NCBI RefSeq assembly: GCF_002954455.1
Contig: NZ_MSCC01000001.1
Coordinates: 1,214,929-1,278,928 of the forward strand
Length of the DNA stretch: 64,000 nucleotides
Reading direction: 5' to 3'
Origin: Photobacterium aquimaris
GTDB taxonomy: Bacteria; Pseudomonadota; Gammaproteobacteria; Enterobacterales; Vibrionaceae
Part shown: positions 47,757 through 56,593 of the stretch, piece after piece
Numbering within the stretch: the first letter of the stretch is position 1
Layout: every line of letters begins with the position of its first letter
The notes under the pieces: model-generated
Database searches by the model: none
What the model was told of the DNA's origin: nothing
What the model saw: only the letters and a program-made list of their open reading frames with translations
Made by a program: the position numbers and the translations under genes

Positions 47757-47856
47757 TATAGTGTATATCGAATTCTATCTATATCCAGTTAGCGCAAGGC
47801 TCATCATTGAGCCTATTCCCCTAAGCCCGACACAGGAATCGTTTCGGGCTCTTTTT
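47757..47856 (+). ncRNA. sdsR: SdsR (RyeB)-like small RNA
   Basis: About 100 bases in the gap between rsmF and tmaR. The central hairpin reads TTAGCGCAAGGCTC-atcatt-GAGCC and is followed by TATTCCC. The terminator stem is AGCCCGA (47824-47830) / TCGGGCT (47844-47850), with the loop containing ACAGGAATCGTT, then CTTTTTG. As I recall it, E. coli SdsR has the same pieces in the same order: TTAGCGCACGGCTC, TTTCCC, and a terminator loop with ACAGGAATCGT. E. coli sdsR also lies close to rsmF. SdsR is a sigma-S-dependent Hfq-binding regulator of mRNAs. The 5' end is inferred from the promoter. Confidence 0.82.
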
Positions 47857-47948
47857 GTTGTTATCGCACCATTCGCTCAGCAAAAACATCAACGAACAAA
47901 TTACTTCTTAACCCTTTATTCTCACGATGATTCGCTTGTCAATCTTCT

Positions 47949-47976
47949 AAAAAAAAACCCGAGCACATGGCTCAGG
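47949..47976 (-). terminator. tmaR terminator
   Basis: On the reverse strand CCTGAGC-CATGT-GCTCGGG (one G-U pair) is followed by nine T, 26 bases after the tmaR stop. Confidence 0.9.
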
Positions 47977-48001
47977 TCTTCATTTACTAACAAACAAAAT
48001 A

Positions 48002-48316
48002 TTAGTTGTGTTTGTGTGCTGTGATTTCTGCTTTTTTAAGGTCTTTAACGTTCTTGCTAACGTCACGACGCTCTTTAGATAACTCAGCACTGATGATGAT
48101 ATGATCATCAACACGATCTTCATAATCGCCTTTCATGTTTTCAATGATTTCTAGAATTTGATCATGAGTCATATCAGGCTTGATATAATCCAACATATTT
48201 TCTAGTAATTCTACACGCTTACGGTTATCACGGATTTTACGATCGTTATCTAGGATTTCGCGCTTAAGTTTATTTTTACGGCGAGCCTGACGAACAAGTT
48301 CAAGGATGTTGTTCAT
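48002..48316 (-). CDS. tmaR: Pole-localizer protein TmaR (YeeX, DUF496)
   Basis: 104 residues, nearly all helical and charged, with the DUF496 core FVRLFRRKNKLQREI-like [15 protein letters not shown], then [21 protein letters not shown] and [14 protein letters not shown] / ELSKERRD. In E. coli, TmaR clusters at a cell pole and recruits Enzyme I of the PTS, controlling its activity. The start at 48316 (MNNILELV) has AAGGAC upstream. Monocistronic. Confidence 0.92.
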   Translation of the reverse strand: MNNILELVRQARRKNKLKREILDNDRKIRDNRKRVELLENMLDYIKPDMTHDQILEIIENMKGDYEDRVDDHIIISAELSKERRDVSKNVKDLKKAEITAHKHN

Positions 48317-48862
48317 GTTTTGTCCTTAGTCTGAAAATAAAGCCTTGTGAAACTGATTTAATGCTAATAATTAGGAATAATGCACTTCCTAGTACATAAC
48401 CGTCGAGTCTCAGTTTTTTTTCTAAAATCGTTATATCAGAAAGTCTGTTGTAAACTCAAGCAATACCCGAAGATTATCGACTAGATGGCGAGTTAACATA
48501 CGCTTAAAGATCTTTTATTTTTTGGATTATGCGCTTTGTTATTTAACTTTGCTTTGATTTCGTTCAATAAATATTACAGATAATTACTAATAAAAAAGAC
48601 ATTTAAATGAATTATCCAAGAAATAATCATGACACTATTTATGATTGCATTGTTTGTTCATAAAAAAGCTTAATTTGATTTGCAAATCACCCATCAACGC
48701 CTAATCTTCATAGTAGACCAGTACTTATTTACAGTTAAAGCAATCTGAACAAGGATATCTTCGCTGTCATCTCCATGATCAGCAACAGAGTTCAACGCTC
48801 AAATCGCTCCGTAATCTGATATTGGCTATACCGTGTGATGAATAGATTTATCAGGAGACAAC
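48317..48862. other. Intergenic region upstream of tmaR and the first cold-shock gene
   Basis: 546 bases with divergent promoters. The right portion (about 48700-48862) probably is the long 5' leader typical of cspA-family mRNAs. I see no reading frame and no exact cold-box match. Confidence 0.5.
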
Positions 48863-49072
48863 ATGTCAAAAGCAACAGGTACCGTTAAGTGGTTTAACGA
48901 AGAAAAAGGGTTTGGTTTTATCACTCAAGATGACGGCGGTGCTGATGTATTTGTACACTTCCGTGCGATTAGTGGTGATGGCTTTAAAACGCTAACTGAA
49001 GGCCAAAAAGTCTCTTATGAGACCGAACAAGGTCCAAAAGGTCTTCAAGCGGCGAACGTTGAAAGAGTCTAA
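48863..49072 (+). CDS. CspA-family cold-shock protein (copy 1)
   Basis: 69 residues: a single cold-shock domain with RNA-binding motifs KGFGFI (RNP1) and VFVHF (RNP2). It melts RNA structure and anti-terminates during cold or growth resumption. RBS AGGAG. About 400 bases before a second copy with about 80% identical protein sequence, from which it differs mostly at the ends of strands. Confidence 0.93.
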   Translation: MSKATGTVKWFNEEKGFGFITQDDGGADVFVHFRAISGDGFKTLTEGQKVSYETEQGPKGLQAANVERV

Positions 49073-49100
49073 TAACTTAACCTTCAAACTTACAAAACCA

Positions 49101-49122
49101 AGGGCTCTCAAAGCCCTTTTTT
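49101..49122 (+). terminator. Terminator of cold-shock gene 1
   Basis: AGGGCT-CTCAA-AGCCCT followed by TTTTTTG, 29 bases after the stop. Confidence 0.92.
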
Positions 49123-49473
49123 GTTTTTATCACACTGTTTTTATATATATATATAAATAAAAAGCTCAGTGCAGCGTTATCTAATATCCTGCACAAATAA
49201 TGAGCACTTTGCTGCATAATAATATCGATTGTTATTTTGTTAAAGGGGTCACATTCTTGTAATGTTTTTATACGAGAAACTTGCCCTTTGTATATGAAAA
49301 TGGCCTAATACTCATGGCTTTAAGAAAGGCCTATTTATGCAACAAATTGAAAGAGAAAACTTCGTTACACTGTTCAAATGTACACAGTTGTCCTGAAGCG
49401 CTTCATTATTCTTTTGTACATAAGTAAACCAGCGTAATTTACGCTATTAATTTATTATTTCAGGAGACATAAC
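49123..49473. other. Leader/intergenic region of the second cold-shock gene
   Basis: It contains a TA dinucleotide run (49141-49157 region), several short hairpins including AGCGTAA-T-TTACGCT (about 49431-49445), and the RBS AGGAG before the next gene. No gene seen. Probably the promoter and structured 5' leader of the second csp gene. Confidence 0.5.
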
Positions 49474-49683
49474 ATGTCTAAAGCAACTGGTATCGTTAAG
49501 TGGTTCAACGATGAGAAAGGTTTCGGTTTTATCACTCAAGACAATGGCGGCGCTGACGTATTCGTTCACTTCCGTGCTATCACTGGTGAAGGCTTCAAAT
49601 CTCTAGCTGAAGGCCAAAAGGTTTCTTTTGACGTTGAGCAAGGCCAAAAAGGTCCTCAAGCTGCTAACGTTGAGCGTGCTTAA
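49474..49683 (+). CDS. CspA-family cold-shock protein (copy 2)
   Basis: 69 residues with KGFGFI and VFVHF, as in copy 1. Codon choice differs at many positions (for example more GCT/GTT), which suggests high expression and no recent duplication. RBS AGGAG sits seven bases before the ATG. It has its own leader and terminator, so the two csp genes are independently expressed. Confidence 0.93.
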   Translation: MSKATGIVKWFNDEKGFGFITQDNGGADVFVHFRAITGEGFKSLAEGQKVSFDVEQGQKGPQAANVERA

Positions 49684-49710
49684 TTTTTCAACAAACAGTT
49701 GAAAGAAGTT

Positions 49711-49736
49711 AAGGGTATTTTATATACCCTTTTTTA
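49711..49736 (+). terminator. Terminator of cold-shock gene 2
   Basis: AAGGGTAT-TTTAT-ATACCCTT followed by TTTTA, 27 bases after the stop. Confidence 0.92.
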
Positions 49737-49746
49737 TTGTTATTTA

Positions 49747-50208
49747 TTACCCTGCAACATACAGCATTTTCACTCGTGGCTGATCTAAACCAAAATAATC
49801 ATTTTCTTGTTCAACTTCGATAAATCCTAGCTGTTGATACAGTTTCTTCGCATAATTATTTGGATGAACAGTTAACCACAGCTTTTCACAACCAGACAAC
49901 CTTTCCATCGCTGCTTGCATTAATTGCCGCCCGACACCTTGACCTTGTACAGAACTATCTACCGCTAGCGCAAGTATCCACCCTTCTGATACCACTGATG
50001 CTTCATTCGTAAACTGAGGTGCGCACAGTACATAGCCAACAACCTCACCGAATTTTCGAGCGACGAATAAACCTGCAGGCCAACAATCATAAGCCTGCCG
50101 AATAAAAAAATCAGGATAACAGTGATCACCGAATAGTCTTTTCTCAAGTTGATACACTGCTTGTACATCTTCTTTTTTAGCTACATCCAATGTAATTATT
50201 TGATCCAC
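49747..50208 (-). CDS. GNAT-family N-acetyltransferase
   Basis: 153 residues with the acetyl-CoA binding motif A in LALAVDSSVQGQGVGRQLM (Q/R-x-x-G-x-G/A) and motif B in NNYAKKLYQQLGFIEVE, resembling RimI-like enzymes. The acceptor is unknown. It lies convergent to the cold-shock genes and downstream of efpL, from which it is separated by a terminator. Confidence 0.85.
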   Translation of the reverse strand: MDQIITLDVAKKEDVQAVYQLEKRLFGDHCYPDFFIRQAYDCWPAGLFVARKFGEVVGYVLCAPQFTNEASVVSEGWILALAVDSSVQGQGVGRQLMQAAMERLSGCEKLWLTVHPNNYAKKLYQQLGFIEVEQENDYFGLDQPRVKMLYVAG

Positions 50209-50245
50209 GATCTTTGTTTATCCTTTTTATGTTTCTTACATCCAT

Positions 50246-50277
50246 AAAAAAGCCAGTGCCGCCTAAACGCCACTGGC
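50246..50277 (-). terminator. efpL terminator
   Basis: GCCAGTG (50252-50258) pairs with CACTGGC (50271-50277) with extra pairing inside, then a run of T on the reverse strand. It lies 24 bases after the efpL stop. Confidence 0.9.
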
Positions 50278-50300
50278 CCTGGGAAAATAATAATTAACTA

Positions 50301-50873
50301 TTATTTATCAGCACGACTCATGAACTTATGCTCAGAAGTGTTAATTTTGATTTTTTCACCATTAGCAATGTACTCAGGAACTTGAACAACAAGACCTGTA
50401 GACAATGTTGCAGGCTTAGTACGAGCACTTGCAGACGCGCCTTTAATTGAAGGATCTGTCTCAACAATTGTTAGCTCTACTGTTGCAGGTAATTCTAGAG
50501 CAACAGGTGCGCCGTCTACAGTCAATACTTCAATACCTTTAGTATCTTCATTGATGAACAGTAGCTCTTCTGCAATTGCATCTTTAGTGAACGAGTATGG
50601 CGTATAATCTTCATCATCCATAAACACGTATTCTTCGCCATCGATGTATGAGAAAGATGCTTTTTGACGACGGAAGTCTGCTAACGTAATCATTTCATCA
50701 GCTTTGAAGCTAACATCTGATTTTGAACCCGTTGCTACGTCATAAATACGCATACGGTAAAGGCTTGCACCAGCGCGACCACTAGGCGTAAGTTTGGTAA
50801 TCTCTTTAACTAAAGCTACTTTACCGTTAAGTTCAATAGCAGCAAATTTTTTAATATCACTAGCCTTTGGCAT
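50301..50873 (-). CDS. efpL: Elongation factor P-like protein EfpL (YeiP)
   Basis: 190 residues, the same as E. coli YeiP, starting [17 protein letters not shown] at 50873 (GGAATAATGATC upstream is the RBS); longer starts lack one. It has three EF-P beta-barrel domains. The loop tip reads PSGRAGA with Arg33 instead of the modified Lys of EF-P, the hallmark of EfpL. Domain III ends in [20 protein letters not shown]. It relieves ribosome stalling at polyproline and other motifs. Confidence 0.94.
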   Translation of the reverse strand: MPKASDIKKFAAIELNGKVALVKEITKLTPSGRAGASLYRMRIYDVATGSKSDVSFKADEMITLADFRRQKASFSYIDGEEYVFMDDEDYTPYSFTKDAIAEELLFINEDTKGIEVLTVDGAPVALELPATVELTIVETDPSIKGASASARTKPATLSTGLVVQVPEYIANGEKIKINTSEHKFMSRADK

Positions 50874-51147
50874 GATCATTATTCCAAAAATAAATAGTGG
50901 TGAGAAATTACACCAAGATACAGATTTATAGCAAGTAATATGATAGTCCAAAGTCTATTTTTTTGCATTGTGCTATCAACATGGTTAATAGATAACCAAG
51001 ACAATAATAATAGAATTTCACATACTTTCTTTAAGATTAAATATATAACGATAACAGCATTACTTATACCAAATACAAATATAATAATTGTAAATATGTT
51101 AGAAATATTGATAATGTTTGATTAACATTTTTTAAGGCATTATCAAA

Positions 51148-52068
51148 ATGGGAACTTTATCTCCAAACCTGCATGATTACGCTAAGATTATTTATCCAGA
51201 TAGTGTAGCTGAGCAATATTCTCCTCTTTGGAGCTATCGCGCTAAATTCGTACTTCGAGCAATGTATTATCGTAATGCTTTTCAGTATATAACTTCTAAT
51301 ATTGACCCTTTTTTGTTGGAAGCATTATGCAAGCAGTGTCCTCGGTTTTTAGAGAAATCATTCCGTCCTTATATTATTAATGACAGCAGCGCAATTGAGC
51401 GGGCGCAGTTTGTCGTTCAGCATTATCAGTTTGTTAGTGAAAAATTACCGTCCTATATTAGCAATGAAATTTATATTAATAACAATAACAATGGACTAAC
51501 GCTCTTCGATTTTACTGTTGGCGAAATAGAGTATGCATTTAAATTAGTCTTTCATGCTCGCTATCAAAAAGAAGGAGATATGAGCCTCATTTTATTTAAT
51601 GATATTGATAAAAACTTTTATACTCTTACTTTTTCAATACGAGATATAGAAGGACAACGCCAATTAGTAATTGGTGGTTTACAAGGTCCTGCAAGTAGCC
51701 CGGAAAATAACCTTAAAATAAAGGCGCTAACTAAAGCACTCCATGGTCAACGCCCTAAAGATTTAATGATCAAAATAATTACGCTTATTGCTAATATCTG
51801 GCAGGTTGACACACTACTAGCAGTTAAAAGTGACTCACACGCTTATTCAGCTAGACGTTATAGCAAAAGACGTGTTACCGCTAATTATGATAAACATTGG
51901 GAAGCATTAGGTGGAACTGAGTTTGATCGCCATTTCTATACGTTAGGTTTGGAAGATATTCGTCGTAACCCTGAAGATATATCCCGTCCTAAACGTGCAA
52001 TGTATCGCCGTCGTTATGAATGGCTAGATACTGTTAATGCGACACTTCAACAAAAAATCAGTTTATAA
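51148..52068 (+). CDS. VirK/YbjX family (DUF535) protein
   Basis: 306 residues with DUF535 features: GDMSLILFNDIDKNFYTLTFSI, LVIGGLQGP, HGQRPKDLMI and KSDSHAYSARRY, and a C terminus rich in Arg/Tyr (KRAMYRRRYEWLDTV). Relatives include Shigella VirK and E. coli YbjX, linked to envelope stress and peptide resistance; the biochemical function is unknown. No signal peptide. It is a single gene with its own terminator. Confidence 0.88.
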   Translation: MGTLSPNLHDYAKIIYPDSVAEQYSPLWSYRAKFVLRAMYYRNAFQYITSNIDPFLLEALCKQCPRFLEKSFRPYIINDSSAIERAQFVVQHYQFVSEKLPSYISNEIYINNNNNGLTLFDFTVGEIEYAFKLVFHARYQKEGDMSLILFNDIDKNFYTLTFSIRDIEGQRQLVIGGLQGPASSPENNLKIKALTKALHGQRPKDLMIKIITLIANIWQVDTLLAVKSDSHAYSARRYSKRRVTANYDKHWEALGGTEFDRHFYTLGLEDIRRNPEDISRPKRAMYRRRYEWLDTVNATLQQKISL

Positions 52069-52091
52069 CCTTTTTACTGACGATGATTATA

Positions 52092-52117
52092 ACCACAGAG
52101 ATTAATCACTCTGTGGT
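52092..52117 (+). terminator. Terminator after the DUF535 gene
   Basis: Perfect 9-bp stem ACCACAGAG / CTCTGTGGT with an 8-base loop, 23 bases after the stop. No strong U-run. Confidence 0.65.
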
Positions 52118-52174
52118 AAGTATTTTCAGATTATTACTCAGATATAATCTTTATTTCATAACTTAATAATACGT

Positions 52175-52597
52175 CTATTGAGGCAATATTAACTTACTAA
52201 CATCAGTTAAAACCCAGGCGCTATTATGTTCAGTAAACCCAATTTTTGAATAATACCCTTCAGCTTTAGGAGCAGATAATAAAACTATTTTACAACTATC
52301 AGCCACTGATTCAGCCGTAACTAATATAAGATATTTACCAATCCCCATTGATTGAATGCTTTCATCAACAGCGAGATCAGACAAATAACAGCAATAATGA
52401 AAATCTGTCATTGAACGTGCAATACCGACTAACTGCTCATCAATCCACGCTGTGACAATCAAATTACTATTTTCAAGCATTCCTTTAATTGTCGCCTCAT
52501 TATCTACAGGTCTACGCTCACCCAAGGTTGTTTTATTGATTAATTCAATATACTGGTTTGCTGTAATTGGATGATTAACTTTATATTCGATTTCCAT
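52175..52597 (-). CDS. GNAT-family N-acetyltransferase
   Basis: 140 residues; the acetyl-CoA motif is LAVDESIQSMGIGKYLILVTAE and the C-terminal motif is EGYYSKIGFTEHNSAW. It belongs to the small YjaB/aminoglycoside-type GNAT group. Weak RBS (AAAGGG) upstream. No informative neighbour; substrate unknown. Confidence 0.85.
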   Translation of the reverse strand: MEIEYKVNHPITANQYIELINKTTLGERRPVDNEATIKGMLENSNLIVTAWIDEQLVGIARSMTDFHYCCYLSDLAVDESIQSMGIGKYLILVTAESVADSCKIVLLSAPKAEGYYSKIGFTEHNSAWVLTDVSKLILPQ

Positions 52598-52725
52598 CTT
52601 CGCCCTTTAATACTCATTTTATGTTTTTACAACATAGTACAGCCTAAAGTGGTACTGTCATAACGCAAAAGGAACAATCATCTATTACAACAAGTCATAA
52701 CGTTAGTTATTTAATCACGCACAGA

Positions 52726-53019
52726 CTAAACGTTCACTACTGCATCCACATATTGGTATAGGTGATCGGCATGATTATCGACATACAGTGTGGGTAAATC
52801 CCCAAGATGATTATCATTCGTCCAAGAATAACCATGCTTCCCAGTATTCATTGGATCATAATGTCCACCAGCTGCTATTTTTTCCATGTTCTTGGTCGAT
52901 TCACATGAAGCGTTTTCATGTAAATGAAATCCATGTAGTTCAGGTGATAAACCAGATAGCACTTTTATGCGTATTCGGTTAAGAAAGAGATAAGGAAATA
53001 CAAGATCATTAAACAACAA
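52726..53019 (-). pseudogene. sodC: Cu/Zn superoxide dismutase remnant
   Basis: The central part of a SodC is recognisable: [17 protein letters not shown] (two copper-ligand histidines and the disulfide Cys), [16 protein letters not shown] and the metal-site GDLPTLYVD. The N-terminal signal peptide and first strands are missing, and the reading frame ends in unrelated residues ([10 protein letters not shown]) where the electrostatic loop and the second-half motifs GGDNHSD and ACGVI should be. This cannot be a functional enzyme, so it is a decayed gene. Periplasmic SodC is well known in Photobacterium, so the loss may be strain-level. Confidence 0.8.
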
Positions 53020-53051
53020 CGCAATATTTATAATTACGCTGCTGCTTTAAT

Positions 53052-53273
53052 TTATTTACTTTCAGAGGTATAGCTTGAATATGAACAGTAATAACAACCG
53101 TTTGACTGAGGATATATTTTTTTAGCAGCATCTAACGCTGTACTACATGCCGTATGATAACCCAGTGGATCACAATTTTTGAGGCCAGGACTGTGGCTAC
53201 ATGTTGCGGTATGAATTTCATGATCGCCATTATCTTGCGCATTTTTATCAACATAAAACAAACTCATAATCAC
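53052..53273 (-). CDS. Small cysteine/histidine-rich protein
   Basis: 73 residues with a motif pattern shared by a small bacterial family as I recall it: NAQDNGDHEIH, then CSHSP, LGYHTAC, ALDAAKKIYPQ and NGCYYC near the end. Five cysteines and five histidines suggest metal binding or a zinc-ribbon-like fold. RBS AGAGGTG before the ATG. Located between the sodC remnant and a broken phosphatase. Function unknown. Confidence 0.7.
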   Translation of the reverse strand: MIMSLFYVDKNAQDNGDHEIHTATCSHSPGLKNCDPLGYHTACSTALDAAKKIYPQSNGCYYCSYSSYTSESK

Positions 53274-53494
53274 CTCTGAAAAGTAGTATTTTTCGTAAAG
53301 ACATTACGCTTCTAAAATTATAGGAGATAGCTAATAATCTCGATAATTAGATTCGCATCACTTTCACTGCTAAATATTATCTATTTAATATAATTACTGT
53401 GATTAGTTCGTTTTATTTGCACATTTTCTAAAACAATCACTGTTCAATGCCACGATCATGAAGTGATAACGGTAGAACTCGTTCATTAACTTAC

Positions 53495-54290
53495 TTAGTT
53501 TAATACTTGGGTTTTAATAACTGTCATTACACCCTGCTCATTATTACTTGGCGCATGAAAGCGAGCTAATTGCTTAATTTCAGGATGCGCATTATCCATC
53601 GCATAACTAAAATAGGTTTCTTTTAGCATTTCAACATCATTTAAAAAATCACCAAAACTCATACTTTCTTCAAAGGTAAAATTGAAAATACGCTGTAATT
53701 CTTTAATTGCAGTACCTTTAGATGCTGTTTTATGCATAATATCAAGCCAAATCTTTGCACTTACAACTACTTGATGAGTCTGTGAATATAAAGGCGCTAT
53801 AATTGTATATTTGTTGTTCTGTACCGTTGAAGTTAAGCACTGCAATTTTAATAAATTCATCATCAACAGCCAATAAATCACTTACGATTTCAAGATTGTG
53901 ATAGTACTTATTAATTTCTTCTAATGCCTGAATATCTGTTGTTTCAGTATACGCAGAGTTTTTACCACACAAAACAATAAACGTATTCTCAATTTCTTTT
54001 ACACTAGTAATAATGGTATGGATTTCAGGCGTTGGAATAGTCGAACTATAAAGCTCTTTACCTTGATACATCACCAACGTACCATTTTCTGCAATAAACA
54101 GCATTTTGTCTTTAACTGGCTCAAAAGTATTAACTAAACTCTGGTATTGTCGACCTGATGCTGCTGAAAAAATAATATTTTTTGCATGAAGCTCATTAAA
54201 TACCTCATAAAAGTTATCAGGCAGTTGCTTATCATCATTGAGTAATGTGCCATCCATGTCTGTTGCTATAAATTTGATTGAAGACGTCAT
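53495..54290 (-). pseudogene. HAD-superfamily (Cof-type) phosphatase, frameshifted
   Basis: The first frame (54290 down to 53742) encodes the N-terminal HAD domain with the nucleophile motif IATDMDGTLLNDD and the cap domain, up to LNFNGTEQQIYN. The reading frame then changes near 53804-53811. The second frame continues TIIAPLYSQTHQVVV, KGTAIKELQRIF and the motif IV MSFGDFLNDVEML, to 53495. A change in a short AT repeat (ATATAC) explains it: two bases lost or one gained. Together they would make a Cof-type sugar-phosphate phosphatase of about 265 residues. May be a real mutation or a sequence error. Confidence 0.8.
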
Positions 54291-54401
54291 ATACTGCTAT
54301 TACTCCGATATTTCATGTAATTAGTACTAACATTCTACCTGTTAATTGGGGTAATTTTCACAAAAAACACATAAAATGTTAGTTGAACACTCATATCGAA
54401 T

Positions 54402-54426
54402 AAAAACCACCCATTGATATGGTGGT
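54402..54426 (-). terminator. Terminator of the small membrane protein gene
   Basis: ACCACC-atatcaatg-GGTGGT stem followed on the reverse strand by TTTTTA, 14 bases after the stop. Confidence 0.7.
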
Positions 54427-54439
54427 GTTTTCATTTTGG

Positions 54440-54619
54440 CTAAGATCGATGATCATCATTATTGTATTTCGGTGTTGGCTCATCCTCAGCCTTACAGCAA
54501 CCACCTATATTCTCTTTTTTCGCTTTTAGATATAACTGTATAAATAAAAAGAACATAAAGAATAAAAATACAACAACAGAAATAACGATATATAAAGGAA
54601 ATAACTCATCGGTACCCAT
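54440..54619 (-). CDS. Small membrane protein, unknown function
   Basis: 59 residues from the ATG at 54619, with RBS AGGAG; the longer frame (54652) has none. One long transmembrane helix (about residues 7-32, LYIVISVVVFLFFMFFLFIQ) is followed by a basic stretch and a short tail containing a CC pair and acidic residues (GGCCKAEDEP). This is the layout of a small regulatory or accessory membrane subunit. No family recognised. Confidence 0.6.
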   Translation of the reverse strand: MGTDELFPLYIVISVVVFLFFMFFLFIQLYLKAKKENIGGCCKAEDEPTPKYNNDDHRS

Positions 54620-54682
54620 TGAACACTCCTTATTTATGTTAATCACCAACAACCAAAATAAGAATGTAATCCATTACCACTA

Positions 54683-54913
54683 TTGTCAACAGAATTCATC
54701 ACTCTACTTATAATAGATAATAACAACACTCCTAGTTACACTGTAACAACAAATGGCAATACTTCATTACTTTTTGTAGGAAAGTCAGCATTAAAATCAC
54801 AGCAAGCAGAACTTGTTTTTAATGGATTATTAGCATCTTTACAGATAACAAAAAACACCCAATTAATACCAATGGCAAAAGCTATGTATCTTGATATTAT
54901 TTTAAAAAATTGA
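54683..54913 (+). CDS. Doubtful short reading frame
   Basis: A 76-codon frame that can start only with TTG and lacks an RBS. Its translation (SALKSQQAELVFNGLLASLQ) looks protein-like, with an amphipathic helix. It may be a real small gene, the 3' end of a decayed one, or chance. It occupies the gap between the small membrane protein and the His-rich peptide. Confidence 0.25.
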   Translation: MSTEFITLLIIDNNNTPSYTVTTNGNTSLLFVGKSALKSQQAELVFNGLLASLQITKNTQLIPMAKAMYLDIILKN

Positions 54914-55151
54914 TAAGCATAAAACGACAGATTTTCATCTTTTTTATGAGCTTTTTCTTAAAAGACACAATACATACTTCAAATGAAGTATAGCTTTGAA
55001 CTATGTCACAATTTAATGATAATTCTCTTTTCTAAAAACCATTGCAGTGCCATAAAAACAATATATATTTTGATTTATTACATAAATAATCACTTTGAGT
55101 GATGGTTTATCATTAATTAACAGCATGGTTTTTAATACAAGGTGTTTCCAT

Positions 55152-55394
55152 ATGAAAAATTATCTTATTTTACCCCTACTCTTAATTTCAACATCAGTAT
55201 TGGCTAATACTCATGTCTTAAACCCAAAATTTCACCATCCAGATAATAAAGAACATCATGTGATCAAAAAAGTTGCAGCACCTGCTATGAATAACAAGGG
55301 GGTTACCAACCCTAAATATCATCATCCAGATAATAAAGAGCATCATGTAATCAAAAAATCAAAAAAAGTATCTCCACCAGCCCCTACTCTTTAA
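55152..55394 (+). CDS. Exported histidine-rich repeat peptide
   Basis: 80 residues from the ATG at 55152, which gives a clean signal peptide MKNYLILPLLLISTSVLA. The mature part of about 62 residues contains two near-identical copies of NPKF/YHHPDNKEHHVIKK, separated by 15 residues, and ends in a Lys/Pro tail. Eight histidines in HH pairs next to acidic residues suggest periplasmic Cu/Zn/Ni binding or buffering. The duplication is visible at DNA level too (about 55226 and 55313). No family recognised. Confidence 0.75.
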   Translation: MKNYLILPLLLISTSVLANTHVLNPKFHHPDNKEHHVIKKVAAPAMNNKGVTNPKYHHPDNKEHHVIKKSKKVSPPAPTL

Positions 55395-55409
55395 TTTCTT
55401 CTTCCTATC

Positions 55410-55451
55410 AAAACAAACAATGAACACAATCAAGTGCTCATTGTTTGTTTT
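55410..55451 (+). terminator. Terminator of the His-rich peptide gene
   Basis: A perfect 14-bp stem AAAACAAACAATGA / TCATTGTTTGTTTT with a 14-base loop, starting 16 bases after the stop and ending in T-rich sequence. Confidence 0.85.
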
Positions 55452-55669
55452 ATAATCGAATTGTTACCCTCTATAATTCATTGATTAATCAATCATCTCA
55501 AAAACTATAGTGGTGCACTACCTTTGCCACCTTCTTATCAACGCCCCATTATCGCCATTACTTAAAAGACACATAAAAAAGCATAACAAATAATCACTAT
55601 TGTTCTTTTTTGAACTAATATTGGTAACAGCATTGGTATTTATCACTCAACAACAAGGATAGAAACAAT

Positions 55670-56101
55670 ATGGCATTACTTGATTTTGTGCGCGATATTG
55701 GCAATAAATTATTTAGCAATGAAGATGAAGCGCCAGCAAAAATAGCTCAACATATTGAAAATAATAATCCAGGAGTAACGGATTTAAATGTTGAAGTAAA
55801 AGATGGTGTTGCAACACTTTCAGGAACAGCAGATAGTGCCGCGGCCAAAGAAAAGGCTATTTTAATGGTAGGTAATACAGCAGGTATTGAATCTATTGTT
55901 GATAATATTGATGCACCAGCAACAACTGAAACAGTGAGCTATTATGAAGTTAAGTCTGGCGATAGTTTATGGAAAATAGCTGAAAGCACGTTGGGTAATG
56001 GTGCGGACTATCAAAAAATCTTTGATGCAAATAAAGAAGTAATTATCGATCCTGACAAAATATTCCCAGGTCAAAAACTTCGTATACCAACAACGATTTA
56101 A
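55670..56101 (+). CDS. kbp: BON-LysM protein Kbp (YgaU), K+-binding
   Basis: 143 residues (E. coli 149): start MALLDFVRDIGNKLF, a BON domain (about 22-80, VEVKDGVATLSG) and a C-terminal LysM domain (about 90-140, YYEVKSGDSLWKIAESTLG and PDKIFPGQKLRIP). In E. coli, Kbp binds potassium in the cytosol. RBS AAGGAT. It is followed after 14 bases by a DUF937 gene and presumably cotranscribed. Confidence 0.93.
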   Translation: MALLDFVRDIGNKLFSNEDEAPAKIAQHIENNNPGVTDLNVEVKDGVATLSGTADSAAAKEKAILMVGNTAGIESIVDNIDAPATTETVSYYEVKSGDSLWKIAESTLGNGADYQKIFDANKEVIIDPDKIFPGQKLRIPTTI

Positions 56102-56115
56102 TATAGGTAGAAATC

Positions 56116-56568
56116 ATGGATATTAACCAACTATTACGTATTGGTGCTCAATTATTTTCGCAATCACAAGCGAATACGGCAGGTTTAAATGAGAGTACCA
56201 TTACTTCTGCATTGTCACATTTATTTGGTGGAGATAATGACGGAAAAGGTATTGATTTACAATCTATAATTCAATCACTTAATGGTGCAGGACTGGCAAA
56301 TATTGCAGCATCTTGGCTAGGTAATGGTGACAATGAGGCTATTTCAGCCACAGATATTGGTAATATTTTCAACTCTGATCAACTGTCAAACTTTGCCAAT
56401 GAAGTTAAATTACCTCAAAGTGAGGCAATAACAGGCTTACAAGAAACGCTGCCAGGCATGATAGATAAAGCAAGCCCTAATGGTGATATTGCAGGAGAGC
56501 TATTTCAAGCGGTAGGTGGTATGGATGGATTACTCAACATTGCCTCAAGTATCTTTGGCAAAAAATAA
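56116..56568 (+). CDS. DUF937-family protein (YidB-like)
   Basis: 150 residues with the N-terminal MDINQLLRIGAQLF and the DUF937 stretch LFGG...LDLQSIIQSLNGAGLANIAASWLGNGDNEAIS, then a second similar half (LQETLPGMIDKASPNGD). The family is Gly/Asn-rich and helical, and its function is unknown. RBS is a weak AGGTAG. Its pairing with the Kbp gene suggests a related stress or osmotic role (inference). Confidence 0.85.
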   Translation: MDINQLLRIGAQLFSQSQANTAGLNESTITSALSHLFGGDNDGKGIDLQSIIQSLNGAGLANIAASWLGNGDNEAISATDIGNIFNSDQLSNFANEVKLPQSEAITGLQETLPGMIDKASPNGDIAGELFQAVGGMDGLLNIASSIFGKK

Positions 56569-56593
56569 TAAATCGCACTATCTATAAATAATG

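Noticed and set aside
49141..49157. TA dinucleotide run as a phase-variable repeat
   Set aside because: It lies outside any coding or promoter element that I can define, behind the terminator of the first cold-shock gene.
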